DNA of 64,000 nt from Blastocladiella emersonii ATCC 22665 (Eukaryota > Blastocladiomycota > Blastocladiomycetes > Blastocladiales > Blastocladiaceae): the NCBI GenBank assembly GCA_025594325.1, contig JANHCV010000004.1:2449225-2513224 (forward strand), written 5' to 3'. The first letter of the stretch is position 1. Every line of letters begins with the position of its first letter. The translations under genes were made by a program, and so were the position numbers. The notes under the pieces were generated by a model that did not search any database, was not told where the DNA came from, and saw only the letters and a program-made list of their open reading frames with translations. This document shows, one piece after another, positions 32,091 to 41,049 of this stretch.

Positions 32091-34040
32091 ATGTCCCCGA
32101 TCCTGCTCGCCGCCGCCGCCCGCACGGCCGCGCGCCGCTCCCTCGCCCGGAGCGCCGCCGTGCGCGCCACCCTCGCCACCGCGGCTGCCCAGGCCCCCAA
32201 GTTCGTGCCCGGCCAGATGCTCGCGCGCCAGGCCGAGGTCCCGCGCCTGCCCATCCCCTCGCTCGAGTCGTCCGCCGCCGTCTACCTCGCCTCGGTCCGC
32301 CCGCTGCTCGACGACGCCGCCTACGCTGCCACCGAGGCCAACGTGCGCGCCTTCCTCGCCCCCGGCGGCCAGGGCGAGCTGCTGCAGGCCCGCCTCCGCG
32401 ACTACGACGCCGCCCAGCCCAACAGCTGGCTCGAGGACTTCTGGCTCAAATACGCCTACCTCGTGTGGCGCTGCCCGACCGTCCTCAACGTCAACTGGTG
32501 GTGCCAGTTTGTCGACCCCTCCACCGTCCCGAACCTCAAGGTCCTCGACGCCGTCCCGCCCAAGGGCACCTTCACCGACGTGCAGCTCACCCGCGCCGCC
32601 GGCATCGTCGCCGGCATGCTCGACGCCAACGCCGTCATCCAGGCCGGCGCCCTCCCCGTCGACACCATCAAGGGCAAGCCGCTCTGCATGAACCAGTACA
32701 CCAAGCTGTTCGGCGGCAACCGCTTCCCCGTCGAGGGCTGCGACGAGATCGTGACCCCCTACCCGTCCCACTCCCGCCACATTGTCGTCCTCGTGCGCGA
32801 CCAGGTCGTGCGCCTCGACGTCCTCGGCCCCAAGGGCGAGCGGCCCTCCGTCTCGGCCATCCGCGCCGCCCTCGCCAAGGCCGTCGAGACCGCCACCGCC
32901 TCCTCGGCCAAGCAGCAGCCGCCCATCGGCGTCCTCACCTCCGAGGACCGCGACCGCTGGGCCGTCGCCCGCAAGAAGCTCGAGGCCGCCTCGCCCACCA
33001 ACCGCGCCACCTTCGACGTCATCGACTCGGCCCTCTTCGCCGTGGCCCTCGACGACGTGTCCTACGGCGTGACCCCCGAGGAGACCCACCACCAGATCTT
33101 CCACAACCACGGCCGCAACCGTTGGTTCGACAAGCCCCTCGTCCTGTGCGTCACCAACACGGGCCGCGCCGGCGTCAGCGGCGAGCACTCGCCCTCGGAC
33201 GCCGTCGTCCCCGGCGCCGTCTTCAACGCCGTGCTCGCACAGGAGGCCGCCCTGCACGCCAACCGCGACCACTCGCCGTCCAAGACCCCGTTCACGCTGC
33301 CCGCCCCGGCTCTTCTCACCTGGGACCTGCCCGCCGGCTTTGACGCCACCCTGCGCGCCGCCGAGGAGCACGTCCTCGCCAACGTCGGCGCTGTCCAGTC
33401 GGCGCTCCTGCACGAGAACTCGTCGGGCGGCAGCGACTGGATCAAGGCGTCGGCCAAGTCGTCGCCCGACTCGTACGCCCAGATGGCGCTACAGCTCGCC
33501 TACTTCCGCGACCGCGGCCACGTCCCCGCCACCTACGAGAGCGCCTCGACTCGCGGCTACCTCCACGGCCGCACCGAGTGCGTGCGCAGCCAGTCTGTCG
33601 CCTCGCGCGACTTTGTCGCCGCCTTCGACCGCGCGGCCACCTCGGACGCCGAGCGCGTCGCGCTCCTCCGCGCCGCCACCGCCACCCACACGCAGACCAT
33701 GCGCCAGGCCTCGGCCGGCCTCGGGTGCGACCGCCACTGGCTCGGCCTCAAGCTCATGCTGCGCGACGGCGAGCCCGTCCCCGCCATGATGGCCGACCCG
33801 GCGTTTGCGCACTCGCAGACCTTCCGCCTCTCCACGTCCAACATGACGCCCGGCAAGTACATCTACGGCGGGTTCGGCGCCGTGGCCGCCGACGGGTACG
33901 GCGTCAACTACGCCGTCGACCCCGACTCGTTCAAGTTCTCGGTCAGCGCGTGGTCCGGCGCCGGCACCGACGCGCGCCGCATGCGCGACACGCTCAAGGC
34001 CACGCTCGCGGACCTGTACCCCGTCGTCAACCGGGCGTAG
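32091..34040 (+). CDS. carnitine O-acetyltransferase, mitochondrial type
   Basis: A 649-residue intronless protein of the choline/carnitine acyltransferase family. The Arg/Ala-rich N-terminus (LLAAAARTAARRSLARSAAV) is a typical mitochondrial presequence. LPIPSLESSAAVYLASVRPL opens the catalytic fold, and NSWLEDFWLKYAYLVWR and LCMNQYTKLFGGNRFPVEGC follow. GEHSPSDAVVPGAVFN contains the catalytic His (family pattern EHSxxDG; here the Gly is Ala). TRGYLHGRTECVRSQS is the carnitine/CoA-binding block and YGVNYAVDPDSFKFSVSAW lies near the end. No peroxisomal signal is present (ends VNRA). It transfers acetyl groups between CoA and carnitine for shuttling between compartments. Confidence 0.93.
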   Translation: MSPILLAAAARTAARRSLARSAAVRATLATAAAQAPKFVPGQMLARQAEVPRLPIPSLESSAAVYLASVRPLLDDAAYAATEANVRAFLAPGGQGELLQARLRDYDAAQPNSWLEDFWLKYAYLVWRCPTVLNVNWWCQFVDPSTVPNLKVLDAVPPKGTFTDVQLTRAAGIVAGMLDANAVIQAGALPVDTIKGKPLCMNQYTKLFGGNRFPVEGCDEIVTPYPSHSRHIVVLVRDQVVRLDVLGPKGERPSVSAIRAALAKAVETATASSAKQQPPIGVLTSEDRDRWAVARKKLEAASPTNRATFDVIDSALFAVALDDVSYGVTPEETHHQIFHNHGRNRWFDKPLVLCVTNTGRAGVSGEHSPSDAVVPGAVFNAVLAQEAALHANRDHSPSKTPFTLPAPALLTWDLPAGFDATLRAAEEHVLANVGAVQSALLHENSSGGSDWIKASAKSSPDSYAQMALQLAYFRDRGHVPATYESASTRGYLHGRTECVRSQSVASRDFVAAFDRAATSDAERVALLRAATATHTQTMRQASAGLGCDRHWLGLKLMLRDGEPVPAMMADPAFAHSQTFRLSTSNMTPGKYIYGGFGAVAADGYGVNYAVDPDSFKFSVSAWSGAGTDARRMRDTLKATLADLYPVVNRA

Positions 34041-34222
34041 GTGGGGGGAACGAGGACGCGTGTCGCGTCAAATTTGATTCATATACACAATCGCAGTTTT
34101 GCAGCAACGACTACTTTCCTTGCACACTCGCGAGTTTCGGCGGCAGCCGCCCGACCCGCGACTTGAGCGGCGCGACGGACAGAAAGCGCGCCTCGGACTC
34201 GCACTCCCTCGCCGCCACCAAC

Positions 34223-35674
34223 TTAGAACAGTGGTGTGACGACGAGGCACATGGCCGCGACGCGCCAAAAGTGCAGGTCAGTTGTGGCCATCCCTGCCTG
34301 CGCTTTGGCAGCGGCCGAGAGGGTCGCTTCAATATCGTGCTTGGCGATTTCGAAGAGATCGGCAAGACCAGCTGCGCCTGAAGCGTCAAGTCGAGCGGTC
34401 GGGGTGCGGTGCTCAAACGAAGCGAAAACGCGAATGAAGCCCTCGGCGATGGCCGTCGACCAGCCGCGGCCAGCAATGGCCTGGGCGATGAGCGGTGCGA
34501 CGCGGACCATGGCCTCGCGACCCGCCGATTGGTACACCTTGGCGATCGCGACGAGGGCAGGAACCGAGATCGTAGGGAGCGAAGGATTGAAAGTGCTCGC
34601 CGAGGTGGAAGGCCGGCGGCACATGTCAGCAGTCGTGGCCGAACTTGTGTAGGGCGGCGGCAAGGCGGACGGCTGGATGTCGTCCGCGACTGCAACAAGG
34701 CGGGCGCGCTTTCGCTGTTTCTTGGTAAGTTTGCCGTCCTTGTCGAGGGGCCGTTTGGATCGAGGAAGGACAGCGACGAGAGCGACCTCGTTACCGTCCG
34801 ATGGCGAGGCATCAGCCGGCGGCGAAGTCGCTTGAGGAAGCTGCGTGGGAGCGGGCGAGGCACCACTTTGAGCAGTGGAAGCAGTCTTGGTCGTGGTCGT
34901 GGTCGCAGCCGTTGACTCGTGCAGGGAAGAAGTCGGAATAATCAACGGCTTACCGATTGACGAGGGAATCGTAAAGACACTCGCCAGCGAGGTTGAAGGC
35001 TGGCTCGAGGAAGCAGCCGTGTCCAAAGTCGCTGAAGCGGATGGCTGCTCGTCGGCAGCGATTGAGTCGACGGGTGGGATGTCACCTTCAAGAAGCCGAT
35101 TCAGCTGATACACGGGCGTTCCCGACTCGTCTGCAGAATCGAGCGTGATCGTGACCGGGACGGGGAAGAAATAGGAAGGCTCTTGTGTTGAGGGCAAGCC
35201 GAACCCGCGAGCGCCGGCGAGGCACTGCTCGAGGTACCACGTCGTGAACGCCTGGAGCCCGATCCTGATCGTCGATTCCACGACACGGGAGCGTTGGTCC
35301 GGTGGAGGACGAGGGTGGTCGAAGTCCGCAATGTCAAAGGGCTCGGCCGCAGCATCACACTTTCTGGCGACGGCGAGAGAGCCGCCGAGAGAATCGATGA
35401 AGCGACGTGCGCATTCCGAGTTCGAGCTGCAACGCCTCTTTGCCTGCTTGCTGTAATGATCCCGAAAGGTAACAAAATATTTCGCAAGATCCACTTGAAT
35501 ATCGCGGTCGAAGCGAAACACGGGGCACGTATTGAGCGGCACGATTCGGTTTTCAGCAAAGTAGCTCACGGCATCGACCCCAAGCGGAGCCGCAAAGACG
35601 CGGTTTCGGTCGTAGGCGGTGGCATTCGGGAACATTTGATTCATTGCGGGCTGTTGCATGGAGTGTGGCTGCAT
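34223..35674 (-). CDS. tandem family of unknown function, member A
   Basis: The start is taken at ATG 35672-35674 (MQPHSMQQPAMNQMFPN), giving about 483 residues; the frame is open up to an ATG at 35806, but that extension crosses the palindromic insertion. The N-terminal domain has GVDAVSYFAENRIVPLN and CLAGARGFGLPS. A Ser/Pro/Thr-rich linker follows, with a nuclear-localisation-like stretch KRPLDKDGKLTKKQRKRARL. The C-terminal helical domain has GRGWSTAIAEGFIRVFASF and ends DLHFWRVAAMCLVVTPLF. Members B and C share this order. I recognise no outside relative. Confidence 0.75.
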   Translation of the reverse strand: MQPHSMQQPAMNQMFPNATAYDRNRVFAAPLGVDAVSYFAENRIVPLNTCPVFRFDRDIQVDLAKYFVTFRDHYSKQAKRRCSSNSECARRFIDSLGGSLAVARKCDAAAEPFDIADFDHPRPPPDQRSRVVESTIRIGLQAFTTWYLEQCLAGARGFGLPSTQEPSYFFPVPVTITLDSADESGTPVYQLNRLLEGDIPPVDSIAADEQPSASATLDTAASSSQPSTSLASVFTIPSSIGKPLIIPTSSLHESTAATTTTTKTASTAQSGASPAPTQLPQATSPPADASPSDGNEVALVAVLPRSKRPLDKDGKLTKKQRKRARLVAVADDIQPSALPPPYTSSATTADMCRRPSTSASTFNPSLPTISVPALVAIAKVYQSAGREAMVRVAPLIAQAIAGRGWSTAIAEGFIRVFASFEHRTPTARLDASGAAGLADLFEIAKHDIEATLSAAAKAQAGMATTDLHFWRVAAMCLVVTPLF

Positions 35675-35742
35675 GGAAGCGAAGTTCAGACATCGGTCGA
35701 GGAGAGAGCAGAGAGAGGGCGAGCGACTAGCGCGCCCTCGAA

Positions 35743-35772
35743 CCAGGGGGGGGGGGGGGCTATGTCCCCCTG
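35743..35772. mobile_element. ultra-short palindromic insertion with 7-bp target duplication, copy 1
   Basis: A 30-bp segment begins CAGGGGG (15 consecutive G), has the centre CTATGT and ends CCCCCTG. It is flanked by the 7-bp direct repeat CTCGAAC at 35736-35742 and 35773-35779. Inverted CAGGGGG/CCCCCTG ends plus a target duplication indicate insertion by a transposase-like process or the footprint of a larger element. It lies just upstream of the probable start codon of tandem family member A. Confidence 0.6.
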
Positions 35773-35900
35773 CTCGAACAGCGGCGCCCTTGGGAGTCGC
35801 GGTCACCTGAGCTCAGCATGACATGATCGGCGGTTCTTGACTTGTTTCGGCCTCTCATCCTGGCTCCCGAAGGAGGAAAAATGGGAGAATCGTGAATATA

Positions 35901-37484
35901 TCATGTGTAAGTTGGGTTGACAACAAGGCACATGGCTGCGATGCTCCAAAACAACGGGTCCGTGGCAGCCACCCCCGCCATGGCCTGATCAAGTGCGGTA
36001 AGCGTGAGAGCGACGTCGAATCGGGCGAGCTCGTAGAGCTGTGCAAGACTAAAGGCGGGCCCATGCTCCAGCCCCGGCGCGACCGCGATCCGCGAGTACA
36101 CCTGAACGAAGCCGTCCAGCTGCGCCAAGGACCAGCCACGGCCGCTGGCCGCAGAACCCACCGCCTGGGCGGCAGCCATGTGCGCGTTGAGGTCGGACGA
36201 CGGAAATAGTGCCGCGAGCCGGATCATGGCCGCGAGTGGGAGCTGTGGAGGTGATGCACTTGTCGTAGTCGTGCATTCCGCGTCTTGGCGCGCTCTCTTT
36301 GGCGCCTCTACGCCAAGCTCCGTTTCGTCGCTGTTGAGCGGCCGTTTGGAGCGAGGAGGAACGACTACGAGCAAGCTTTTTTCGCCAACTGAGAGGGGAA
36401 GCAAGGTCGATGCTCCGCGGAGATCGCGAGGGGAAGGAGCGAGTGGTGAATTGGCCGCAATCGGCGACGGCATCAAAGCATCTGCGCCCGGTGAATCGCA
36501 AGCAGCTTGCAAGCAGCCTCGTGACGAGAGAGCAGGAACGGCCGGGAAGGAATTATCTGTGGAAGTGGTGGCAGGTGGCAACAAGGAAGCGGTGCCCGTC
36601 TTCGTATTGAGAGGAGGCTCGGGCAGCAAGGAGATTGGAGCGCCCTCGCGGTGCATGGAGCCAGTCGAATTATCGACTACAGGGGCAACTACCGGTGTCG
36701 TAGGCTCGAACGAGAAAGTATCGGAGTGACGCGGTGCCGATGGTGTTTTGGGCGGTGAACTTGGGAGGGAGCTGAGCGAAGAAGTCGGTGATGGGTCATC
36801 GCTAGCGCGGCGTGGTGTTGGTGCCGACTTGGGGGAAGGCCTCGGCGGAAGCGAAGTTGCCAGTCCAGGACGTAGCCGACACAGTTTCAGGGTTCCGGAG
36901 GCTTGCGACACTTTGAGGGCAGCGCTCACAAAGTAGTGTCGCGCTCCGTAAGTGGTATGCTTGATGAGTTCGAGCGAGCCAAAACCACGAGCGCCCGCCA
37001 CGCATTCGGAAAGATATGTTGCGAGGAAACTGCGCGTGAATTCGGAGCGCATTTTCTTGGCCATAGGCGAGCATGGGTCAGAAAATATCTCCGCTTGGGG
37101 CTGGGATTGAGCCAAGGCGTTCGGGTCGCGAAACACGTGGTGCGCGGGCATCCACAAGCCAGCGGAGCACGCTGTGCCGTACACGCTGCCGACGAGCGAG
37201 ACGTCAGGAAAGGTGTGAGGGTCGGGGACGGCCATTTCGGGCAGTGCTCCAACAACACTTGGCTTGGTGAGCACGAAGGCAATATCGAAGCGAAGCGAGC
37301 AGTCCAGCATGTCCTTCCAGCGGCTGATGTCGATGATCGAGTTTTTACGAAAGAACTCGGTCGGATCCTCGCCTGGAGGGACAGCCATGAGCCCCTCAGT
37401 GCCAAGCTGAAGAGCGCCGGGAAAAGTGTTCGGCGGCAAGCACTTGGACGCAGATTTAGGCTGGCCGGGACTCTTGTAACCCAT
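35901..37484 (-). CDS. tandem family of unknown function, member B
   Basis: A 527-residue protein with the same architecture as members A and C. The N-terminal domain has GEDPTEFFRKNSIIDISRW and CVAGARGFGSLELIKHTTYG followed by ARHYFV. A Ser/Pro-rich linker includes SKRPLNSDETELGVEAPKRA. The C-terminal domain has GRGWSLAQLDGFVQVYSRI and ends DPLFWSIAAMCLVVNPTYT. The clustered Lys/Arg in the linker suggests nuclear location. A single exon appears sufficient. No known domain is identified. Confidence 0.75.
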   Translation of the reverse strand: MGYKSPGQPKSASKCLPPNTFPGALQLGTEGLMAVPPGEDPTEFFRKNSIIDISRWKDMLDCSLRFDIAFVLTKPSVVGALPEMAVPDPHTFPDVSLVGSVYGTACSAGLWMPAHHVFRDPNALAQSQPQAEIFSDPCSPMAKKMRSEFTRSFLATYLSECVAGARGFGSLELIKHTTYGARHYFVSAALKVSQASGTLKLCRLRPGLATSLPPRPSPKSAPTPRRASDDPSPTSSLSSLPSSPPKTPSAPRHSDTFSFEPTTPVVAPVVDNSTGSMHREGAPISLLPEPPLNTKTGTASLLPPATTSTDNSFPAVPALSSRGCLQAACDSPGADALMPSPIAANSPLAPSPRDLRGASTLLPLSVGEKSLLVVVPPRSKRPLNSDETELGVEAPKRARQDAECTTTTSASPPQLPLAAMIRLAALFPSSDLNAHMAAAQAVGSAASGRGWSLAQLDGFVQVYSRIAVAPGLEHGPAFSLAQLYELARFDVALTLTALDQAMAGVAATDPLFWSIAAMCLVVNPTYT

Positions 37485-37750
37485 TGCTGTAAGTGTTCAT
37501 TCGTTTCGCATCGAGCTGAGGGTACTAGAGGGGCACGTTGGGAGGACACATGGCGCTCTGGCGGTGCCGGCGCACAGGCGACGGATTGCGTCGCGTCATG
37601 TGATGGAGGCGTGCCGATGTCGATCGCGTCGCACGACGTGTTTCATGGGACGTTGCGAGACTGCGCCAAAACCTCGAAGCAAGCAGGCTCAGCTATGTAT
37701 TGTCAATTCAGTTACACCCTTCGATTCTTAAAATTAATGACCCAGACCGG

Positions 37751-39526
37751 TCAAGAGGAGGCGGCGGGCAACATCGCAACATACATGGCCACGACGTTCC
37801 AGAAGTTGGCGTCCTGCATCGGGAGATGGCCGAGAACCTCGTCCACCGCCGCCTGGCAGCGCTCGACGCTGGACCCGGACAGGCGGTACACGTCGGCAAG
37901 CTCCGCTGCCATCGCTTGGTCGAGCGGGGTGCGCTGGTCGATGGCCGCATACAGCTGTATGAAGTCCTTGAGCTTCGGCAGCTCCCACCCGCGACCATGG
38001 ACGGCAGCGGCAATGTTCTTTGCGGCAAGCAACTGCATCTGGCGGTGGGAGGCGGCGTACGCGGCTGCAATGCAGGGAAGCGCTGCGAAGGGGAGTGGGA
38101 GGCGTGCCGTGGCTGGGTCCGAGTTTGAAGCAGTGGAAGCAGCGTTGACCATGGGTGGAGGGATCACCGCAGGCGGAGAAGCCACCATCGACAGAGCGGC
38201 CACCGCTGGCTCGACCTTTATCTTGCTGAGCGGCTTGTCAGGAAGCAAAGCAGTCGAGGCACGAGCGTTTGTTGCTGACGCATCGCATGCGTCGGCGGGA
38301 GCGGCGTGGCTGGCAGGAGCACCGGGTCGGGGCACAGTAGGATTGGCGGAAAGCGCGCTCGTTGAAGTAGCTGACGAGTGAGCAGCGGAGGCGGTATCGC
38401 GCGGCGCTGAGGCAGGAGTACGAGGCGGCCCGTCTTCATCGTCGACCACAACGGTTTCCACCTTGCGACGCTTGTTTGGCGGGTCGGTACGCTTCTGCGG
38501 CGAAAGGCGCGGCGGGTCGTTCCACTCGACGAGGGTAATCTTTGGTTTCTTGGAAGACGCCGTGGAAATCGTTGGTGGTGGGCCGACTACGCCTGAGAGC
38601 TCGTCAGTACGTATACGAGCCGTTCCGCTAACTGTTGAATGCGTACCCATAGGACTCCGGTCTTGGGCAGGAGCTTTCGCTGATGACGCTGGCGGAGCGA
38701 GCGAAGTCGACGGCATGGTATGGGATGAAGCGGTCGAGGAACCCGGTCGGTGAAGCGTCGAATGAGCCGAGATGATTGGTTCCTGGGGCTGCGGCTGCGG
38801 CTGCTGAGGTGGCGGTAGTGGAGAAGCGCTCGGACGGGGAGGTGCGAGATCGAGATCGAACGGCTTGAACTCGACGTGGAAGGCATTGCCGAGTTCGTTG
38901 CGAGTGATAATGAGACCAGCAGGAGCAAAGTAGCGACCCACGCCAAAAGCCGAGTGATGGACGGGAGCGTCGACGCTGAAACCCCGGGCCCCGAGACAGC
39001 AGCAGCGAAGGTACCACCCAACGAAGGCATCGAGGATCTGGGTGAGACTGCGGCCGCTCGAGGCGGCACTTGCACGCAGATTGGAGCAAAGGATAGACTT
39101 GTCGTTCTGCTGGACGTCGGTGAACTCGCGAGGACGGTCGAGGAGCGAGTCGTGTGGCGAGTTGACAACGGCAGAGCAAACGATTGATCCCAGCGAAAGA
39201 AGCGAGTCAAATGTAGCGGCAGATTTACCTTCGAGTCGCCTCAGGCCGTCCGAGACGAGAGCGAGCATCTCCATGCGCAGCGCGCGCGACTCGAAAGGTG
39301 TGACGCTGTTGGACACGACGCGGATGTCGTGGCGGTTCAAGTATGTGGCCTCCTGGCCCACCGGTACAGCAAGAAGTGCCTGGTCCTTGACGACAACAGC
39401 CTCGGGGAACGCCGAAGCCGAGGTGAGCACGCGGCGACGTGGCCGCGCGGTAGCAAGGGCCGCCTCGCGCAGTTTCTGCAACGGCTGCGATGACACTGGG
39501 TTGCTCGATAACATGGAAAGTTGCAT
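37751..39526 (-). CDS. tandem family of unknown function, member C
   Basis: A 591-residue protein and the longest member. The N-terminal domain carries GQEATYLNRHDIRVVSNSVT and CLGARGFSVDAPVHHSAFGV followed by GRYFAPAG. The linker contains PPNKRRKVET, a nuclear-localisation-like motif, and GTARIRTDELSGVVGPPPT. The C-terminal domain has GRGWELPKLKDFIQLYAAI and ends DANFWNVVAMYVAMLPAASS. The start codon lies 13 bp inside a quasi-palindromic repeat at 39539. All three copies lie on the minus strand, head to tail, with gaps of about 230-270 bp. Confidence 0.75.
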   Translation of the reverse strand: MQLSMLSSNPVSSQPLQKLREAALATARPRRRVLTSASAFPEAVVVKDQALLAVPVGQEATYLNRHDIRVVSNSVTPFESRALRMEMLALVSDGLRRLEGKSAATFDSLLSLGSIVCSAVVNSPHDSLLDRPREFTDVQQNDKSILCSNLRASAASSGRSLTQILDAFVGWYLRCCCLGARGFSVDAPVHHSAFGVGRYFAPAGLIITRNELGNAFHVEFKPFDLDLAPPRPSASPLPPPQQPQPQPQEPIISAHSTLHRPGSSTASSHTMPSTSLAPPASSAKAPAQDRSPMGTHSTVSGTARIRTDELSGVVGPPPTISTASSKKPKITLVEWNDPPRLSPQKRTDPPNKRRKVETVVVDDEDGPPRTPASAPRDTASAAHSSATSTSALSANPTVPRPGAPASHAAPADACDASATNARASTALLPDKPLSKIKVEPAVAALSMVASPPAVIPPPMVNAASTASNSDPATARLPLPFAALPCIAAAYAASHRQMQLLAAKNIAAAVHGRGWELPKLKDFIQLYAAIDQRTPLDQAMAAELADVYRLSGSSVERCQAAVDEVLGHLPMQDANFWNVVAMYVAMLPAASS

Positions 39527-39538
39527 GTAGTGCAGTTT

Positions 39539-39555
39539 CGAGGGCTAAAGCCCTC
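39539..39555. repeat. 17-nt quasi-palindrome, inverted partner of 42714-42730
   Basis: CGAGGGCTAAAGCCCTC: a 7-bp stem GAGGGCT/AGCCCTC around AA. Its exact reverse complement occurs at 42714-42730, so the two bracket 3.19 kb containing the helicase fragment. Because each is nearly self-complementary, a pair would look inverted whichever way it was inserted. No flanking target duplication is visible. Confidence 0.6.
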
Positions 39556-39799
39556 TATTTTGCCTAGCCGACGCGCGCCCTTGGGATCTGACGTGTCTCC
39601 CTGGCCCACGTGCGTCACGCACGTGTTTCACGCGTTTCACGGGATATAACCAACGCGTACGAGTCTCTCACCACCAAGCTCTCTCGCCTGCAGTCAATCG
39701 TGATAGTAACAAAAAAAAATCAAATATTGTGAATGAGAGGACAGCAACAACAAAAGAGGGAAACGGAGGAAGTGGAGAGAGGAACACGACGTCGTTCAG

Positions 39800-41000
39800 T
39801 TAACTGCGGCCGGCGCGGCGGCGGCGGCGCTTGGGGACCGCCTCAAACTCGTCCTCGTCGTCGTCACCGCCCTCCTCGGTGGCCATGGCGGCCGTGCGCT
39901 TGGGCGCGTCAGCGGGAACGGCCGTGGCCGACGCGACCTCGCGATCCGTCGTGCCTGCCTCCTTGATGATGGGCGCCGCGAGCGTGACTGTCGCACTTGA
40001 AGTCGACGACGACGACGACGCGGCCGACGAGCCGACCGGCGGCCCGGCGGGCTGTACGGCGGTCAAGAGCGTCGAGGTCGACGACGACGAGGCGACGGTC
40101 GCGTCGACCCGCGAAACGGCGGGCTGCACGGCGGTCGAGGATGACGACGACGCGTTGGTCATCTGCGGTGCGGCGGTCTGCACGGCCGTCGTTGAGGAGG
40201 ACGACGAGGCGACGCCGTCGTTGAGCTCGCGCAGGATCCCCGCCATGCGCGTCGTGAACTCGGGGTCCGAGTCGCCCTCCTCGTCGGACACATCAAACAC
40301 GAGCCGCGGCTGGCGCACGGGCGAGGACAACGTCAGCCCCGACAGCTGCGTGGCCGGGGTCGGCGGGATGCACTCCTGCGGGCGGGCGCCGTACGGATTG
40401 CTGCGGCCCGTGGGACCGCCGTGATAGTGCGCCGGCGGCGGCAGAGCGGGCGCCGACGAAGAGCCCGCGGGACCACCGTGATGGTGATGGTGGGCGAGGC
40501 CGTCGACGGCTGCTGCGGCGGGACGGCGGGCGTCGACGACGAGGCGGGCGCCGACGACGAGGAAGAGGGGGTGGAGGGCGGGTTGAAGTACGAGGCCGGC
40601 GGGGGCATGGCGGGCGCCGTGGGCGCCGAAGGCGGCGGCGCCGGCGTGGTGATCTTCTGCTGCAGCTGCTGCTGCACCTGCGCAATGAAGTCGAACGGGA
40701 TGCCGAGCGCCGCCATGTCCACGGTGACAACGAGGTGGTAGGGCAAGGGCATGGTGACGAGCACGTTGTTGTTGTATACCTCGGAAATGAGCTCGATGGT
40801 CATCGCGTCCATCTCGTACACGTGCACCTGCACACCCTGCATGCAGACGAACACGGGGCGCAGGTAGAGGTTGCCGGTCACGCTGAGAGTGAAGCCCTTG
40901 GCAGCATTCCGGCGCCGCGTGAGGCGGTCGAACAGATGCCACCCGGGCGTGCCGACCGCGGGCGACTTGACGAGCATCATCGAGGTGCGCGCGAGGATCG
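39800..41000 (-). pseudogene. unrecognised minus-strand gene, frame interrupted
   Basis: Reading leftwards from about 41000, one frame gives protein-like sequence (GWHLFDRLTRRRN, TLSVTGNLYLRPVFVCMQGV, VTMPLPYHLVVTVDMAALG, then QVQQQLQQ and a Pro/Ser linker ending near 40500). The natural continuation lies in a different frame: HYHGGPTGRSNPYGARPQ, VRQPRLVFDVSDEEGDSDPE, MAGILRELNDGV and a basic end KRRRRRAGRS. A one-base change or an unrecognised intron within the low-complexity stretch around 40450-40520 separates them. The N-terminus is unclear because the upstream frame overlaps the helicase fragment on the other strand. No known domain is seen. Confidence 0.45.
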
Positions 41001-41049
41001 GGTCGGGGACAGGGGGGCCCGGCGCGGCGCGCGGCGGCTCGACGTACTG

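Noticed and set aside
40999-41012. A third palindromic insertion at ACAGGGGGGCCCGG
   Set aside because: No matching CCCCCTG arm and no flanking duplication.
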